From Candidatus Flavonifractor merdavium (GTDB taxonomy: Bacteria > Bacillota > Clostridia > Oscillospirales > Oscillospiraceae), in the NCBI GenBank assembly GCA_019119335.1, contig DWXF01000031.1:1-51926 (forward strand): 51,926 nt of DNA, in the 5' to 3' direction. Below, piece by piece: positions 50,858 through 51,926 of the stretch. The position numbers and the translations under genes were made by a program. The notes below the pieces were generated by a model. The model saw nothing but the letters and a program-made list of their open reading frames with translations. It did not search any database and had not been told where the DNA came from. The number at the start of each line of letters is the position of its first letter. The first letter of the stretch is position 1.

Positions 50858-51926
50858 TCAGTTCAAAAAGTCCTTCAGCTTCTTGGAACGGGAGGGGTGG
50901 CGCAGCTTCCGCAGGGCCTTGGCCTCAATCTGACGGATGCGCTCCCGGGTGACGTTGAATTCCTTGCCCACTTCCTCCAGGGTGCGGGTGCGGCCATCCT
51001 CAATGCCGAAGCGGAGCTTGAGCACCTTCTCCTCCCTGGGGGTCAGGGTGCCCAGCACATCCACCAGCTGCTCCTTCAGCAGGGTGAAGGAGGCAGCCTC
51101 GGAGGGCTCGGAGGCGTCCTCGTCGGGGATAAAGTCGCCCAGGTGGGAGTCCTCCTCCTCGCCGATGGGGGTCTCCAGAGAGACCGGCTCCTGGGCGATC
51201 TTCAAAATCTCCCGCACCTTGTCCACCGGCATGCTCATCTCCTCGGCGATCTCCTCCGGCGTGGGGTCGTGGCCCAGCTCCTGGAGCAGCTGCCGGGATA
51301 CCCGGATGACCTTGTTGATGGTCTCCACCATATGGACCGGGATACGGATGGTCCTCGCCTGGTCCGCTATCGCGCGGGTGATCGCCTGCCGGATCCACCA
51401 CGTCGCATAGGTGGAAAATTTAAAGCCCTTGGTATAGTCGAACTTCTCCACCGCCTTGATCAGGCCCAGGTTGCCCTCTTGGATCAGGTCCAAGAACTGC
51501 ATCCCACGGCCCAGATAGCGCTTGGCAATGCTGACGACCAAGCGCAAGTTGGCCTCTGACAGGCGCTTTTTCGCCGCTTCATCCCCCTCCTTGATCCGGA
51601 TAGCCAGGTCGATTTCCTCTTCCGGGGAAAGCAGCGGCACGCGGCCGATCTCTTTCAAATACACCTTTACAGGGTCGTCAATCGCAATGCCCTCGGTGCT
51701 GAGGCTGGATTCCAGATTTTCGTCGGAGGCAGCTTCGGCGGCAAAATCGATGTCGTCCAAGGGAGCGTCTGCAAAGTCCTCGATAATTTCCACTCCCTGC
51801 GCTTCCAAGGTGTCGTAAAATTTTTCAATCTGTTCCGGCTCAAAGTCCAGCTCGCCAAGAGCGTCGAGAATCTCTTTTGTAGAGAGCTGCCCTTTTGCCT
51901 TCCCCTGTTCAATCAATTCTCGAATG
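50858..51926 (-). CDS. rpoD: Housekeeping sigma factor SigA/RpoD (N-terminus outside the window)
   Basis: About 355 residues are visible and the frame is open to the right edge (codons for [14 protein letters not shown]), so the usual short N-terminus lies outside. Region 1.2 ([21 protein letters not shown]), region 2 ([20 protein letters not shown], then [20 protein letters not shown]), region 3 and region 4 ([20 protein letters not shown], then [15 protein letters not shown]) are complete. It directs RNA polymerase to the TTGACA/TATAAT promoters seen throughout this window. A strong terminator follows its stop. Only the first 10-30 residues appear to be missing. Confidence 0.96.
   Translation of the reverse strand, partial: IRELIEQGKAKGQLSTKEILDALGELDFEPEQIEKFYDTLEAQGVEIIEDFADAPLDDIDFAAEAASDENLESSLSTEGIAIDDPVKVYLKEIGRVPLLSPEEEIDLAIRIKEGDEAAKKRLSEANLRLVVSIAKRYLGRGMQFLDLIQEGNLGLIKAVEKFDYTKGFKFSTYATWWIRQAITRAIADQARTIRIPVHMVETINKVIRVSRQLLQELGHDPTPEEIAEEMSMPVDKVREILKIAQEPVSLETPIGEEEDSHLGDFIPDEDASEPSEAASFTLLKEQLVDVLGTLTPREEKVLKLRFGIEDGRTRTLEEVGKEFNVTRERIRQIEAKALRKLRHPSRSKKLKDFLN

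Overview
The window is high-GC bacterial DNA with Firmicutes-type signals throughout: strong AGGAGG ribosome binding sites, sigma-A promoters with 16-18 bp spacers, and clean rho-independent terminators. The gene set (NfnAB, RqcH with Mini-RNase III, an FMN riboswitch on ribU, SLH surface proteins, fused RNA polymerase neighbours and many Cys-rich or hypothetical clostridial proteins) suggests a strictly anaerobic member of the Clostridia, most likely an Oscillospiraceae relative of the Flavonifractor/Lawsonibacter type. The genus-level guess is inference from style and gene order, not a database match.

Region 1 (1 to about 6.24 kb) is the right end of a prophage. Early genes point left: a DnaB-type helicase cut by the window edge, an initiator-like protein carrying three 24-bp iterons, a small unknown protein, an HTH regulator and a Cro-like HTH protein. 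The lysogeny module points right: a small membrane protein, a LexA/CI-type self-cleaving repressor with operator repeats upstream, an Ltp-type superinfection-exclusion candidate, a proline/threonine-repeat surface protein and a large serine integrase. Directly after the integrase a reading frame opens without a start codon and encodes the C-terminal part of a Cys-rich protein. The prophage therefore appears to sit inside a host gene, whose 5' part should lie left of the window.

Region 2 (7.0-17.1 kb) is core metabolism: a SLOG/DUF1273 protein with an apparent CTG start, FMN-riboswitch-controlled ribU, a self-contained fructose PTS operon (fruR-fruK-fruA-ptsH-ptsI), tRNA-Ala(GGC), and nfnAB for electron-bifurcating NADPH/ferredoxin exchange.

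Region 3 (17.1-26.5 kb), all on the minus strand, holds mrnC-rqcH (ribosome quality control), a response regulator, an ABC ATPase, two ABC-2 permeases and a short histidine kinase that resemble lantibiotic/antimicrobial-peptide resistance loci, two uncharacterised proteins, and alr followed by a mazF-like toxin gene with no visible antitoxin.

Region 4 (26.7-34.9 kb) holds a small helical protein and the rpoBC operon, with a long leader and a strikingly acidic RpoB tail. Region 5 (35-46.3 kb) carries envelope and ion genes on the plus strand: a GT-C glycosyltransferase, an SH3-NlpC/P60 hydrolase, a frameshifted EamA transporter, a DUF378 protein, csoR with its operator, copA with a CopZ-like domain fused in frame behind an internal ribosome binding site, an SLH-domain protein and a Na/Pi-PhoU transporter. 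Region 6 (46.3-51.9 kb, minus strand) is an ECF sigma factor, a membrane protein and an ABC exporter with two permeases, then the sigma-A gene rpoD running off the right edge.

The most interesting points are the integrated gene interruption by a serine-integrase prophage (possible excision-restored gene), the iteron origin inside the initiator gene, the Ltp fusion, the CopA/CopZ dual-product design and the CTG start.
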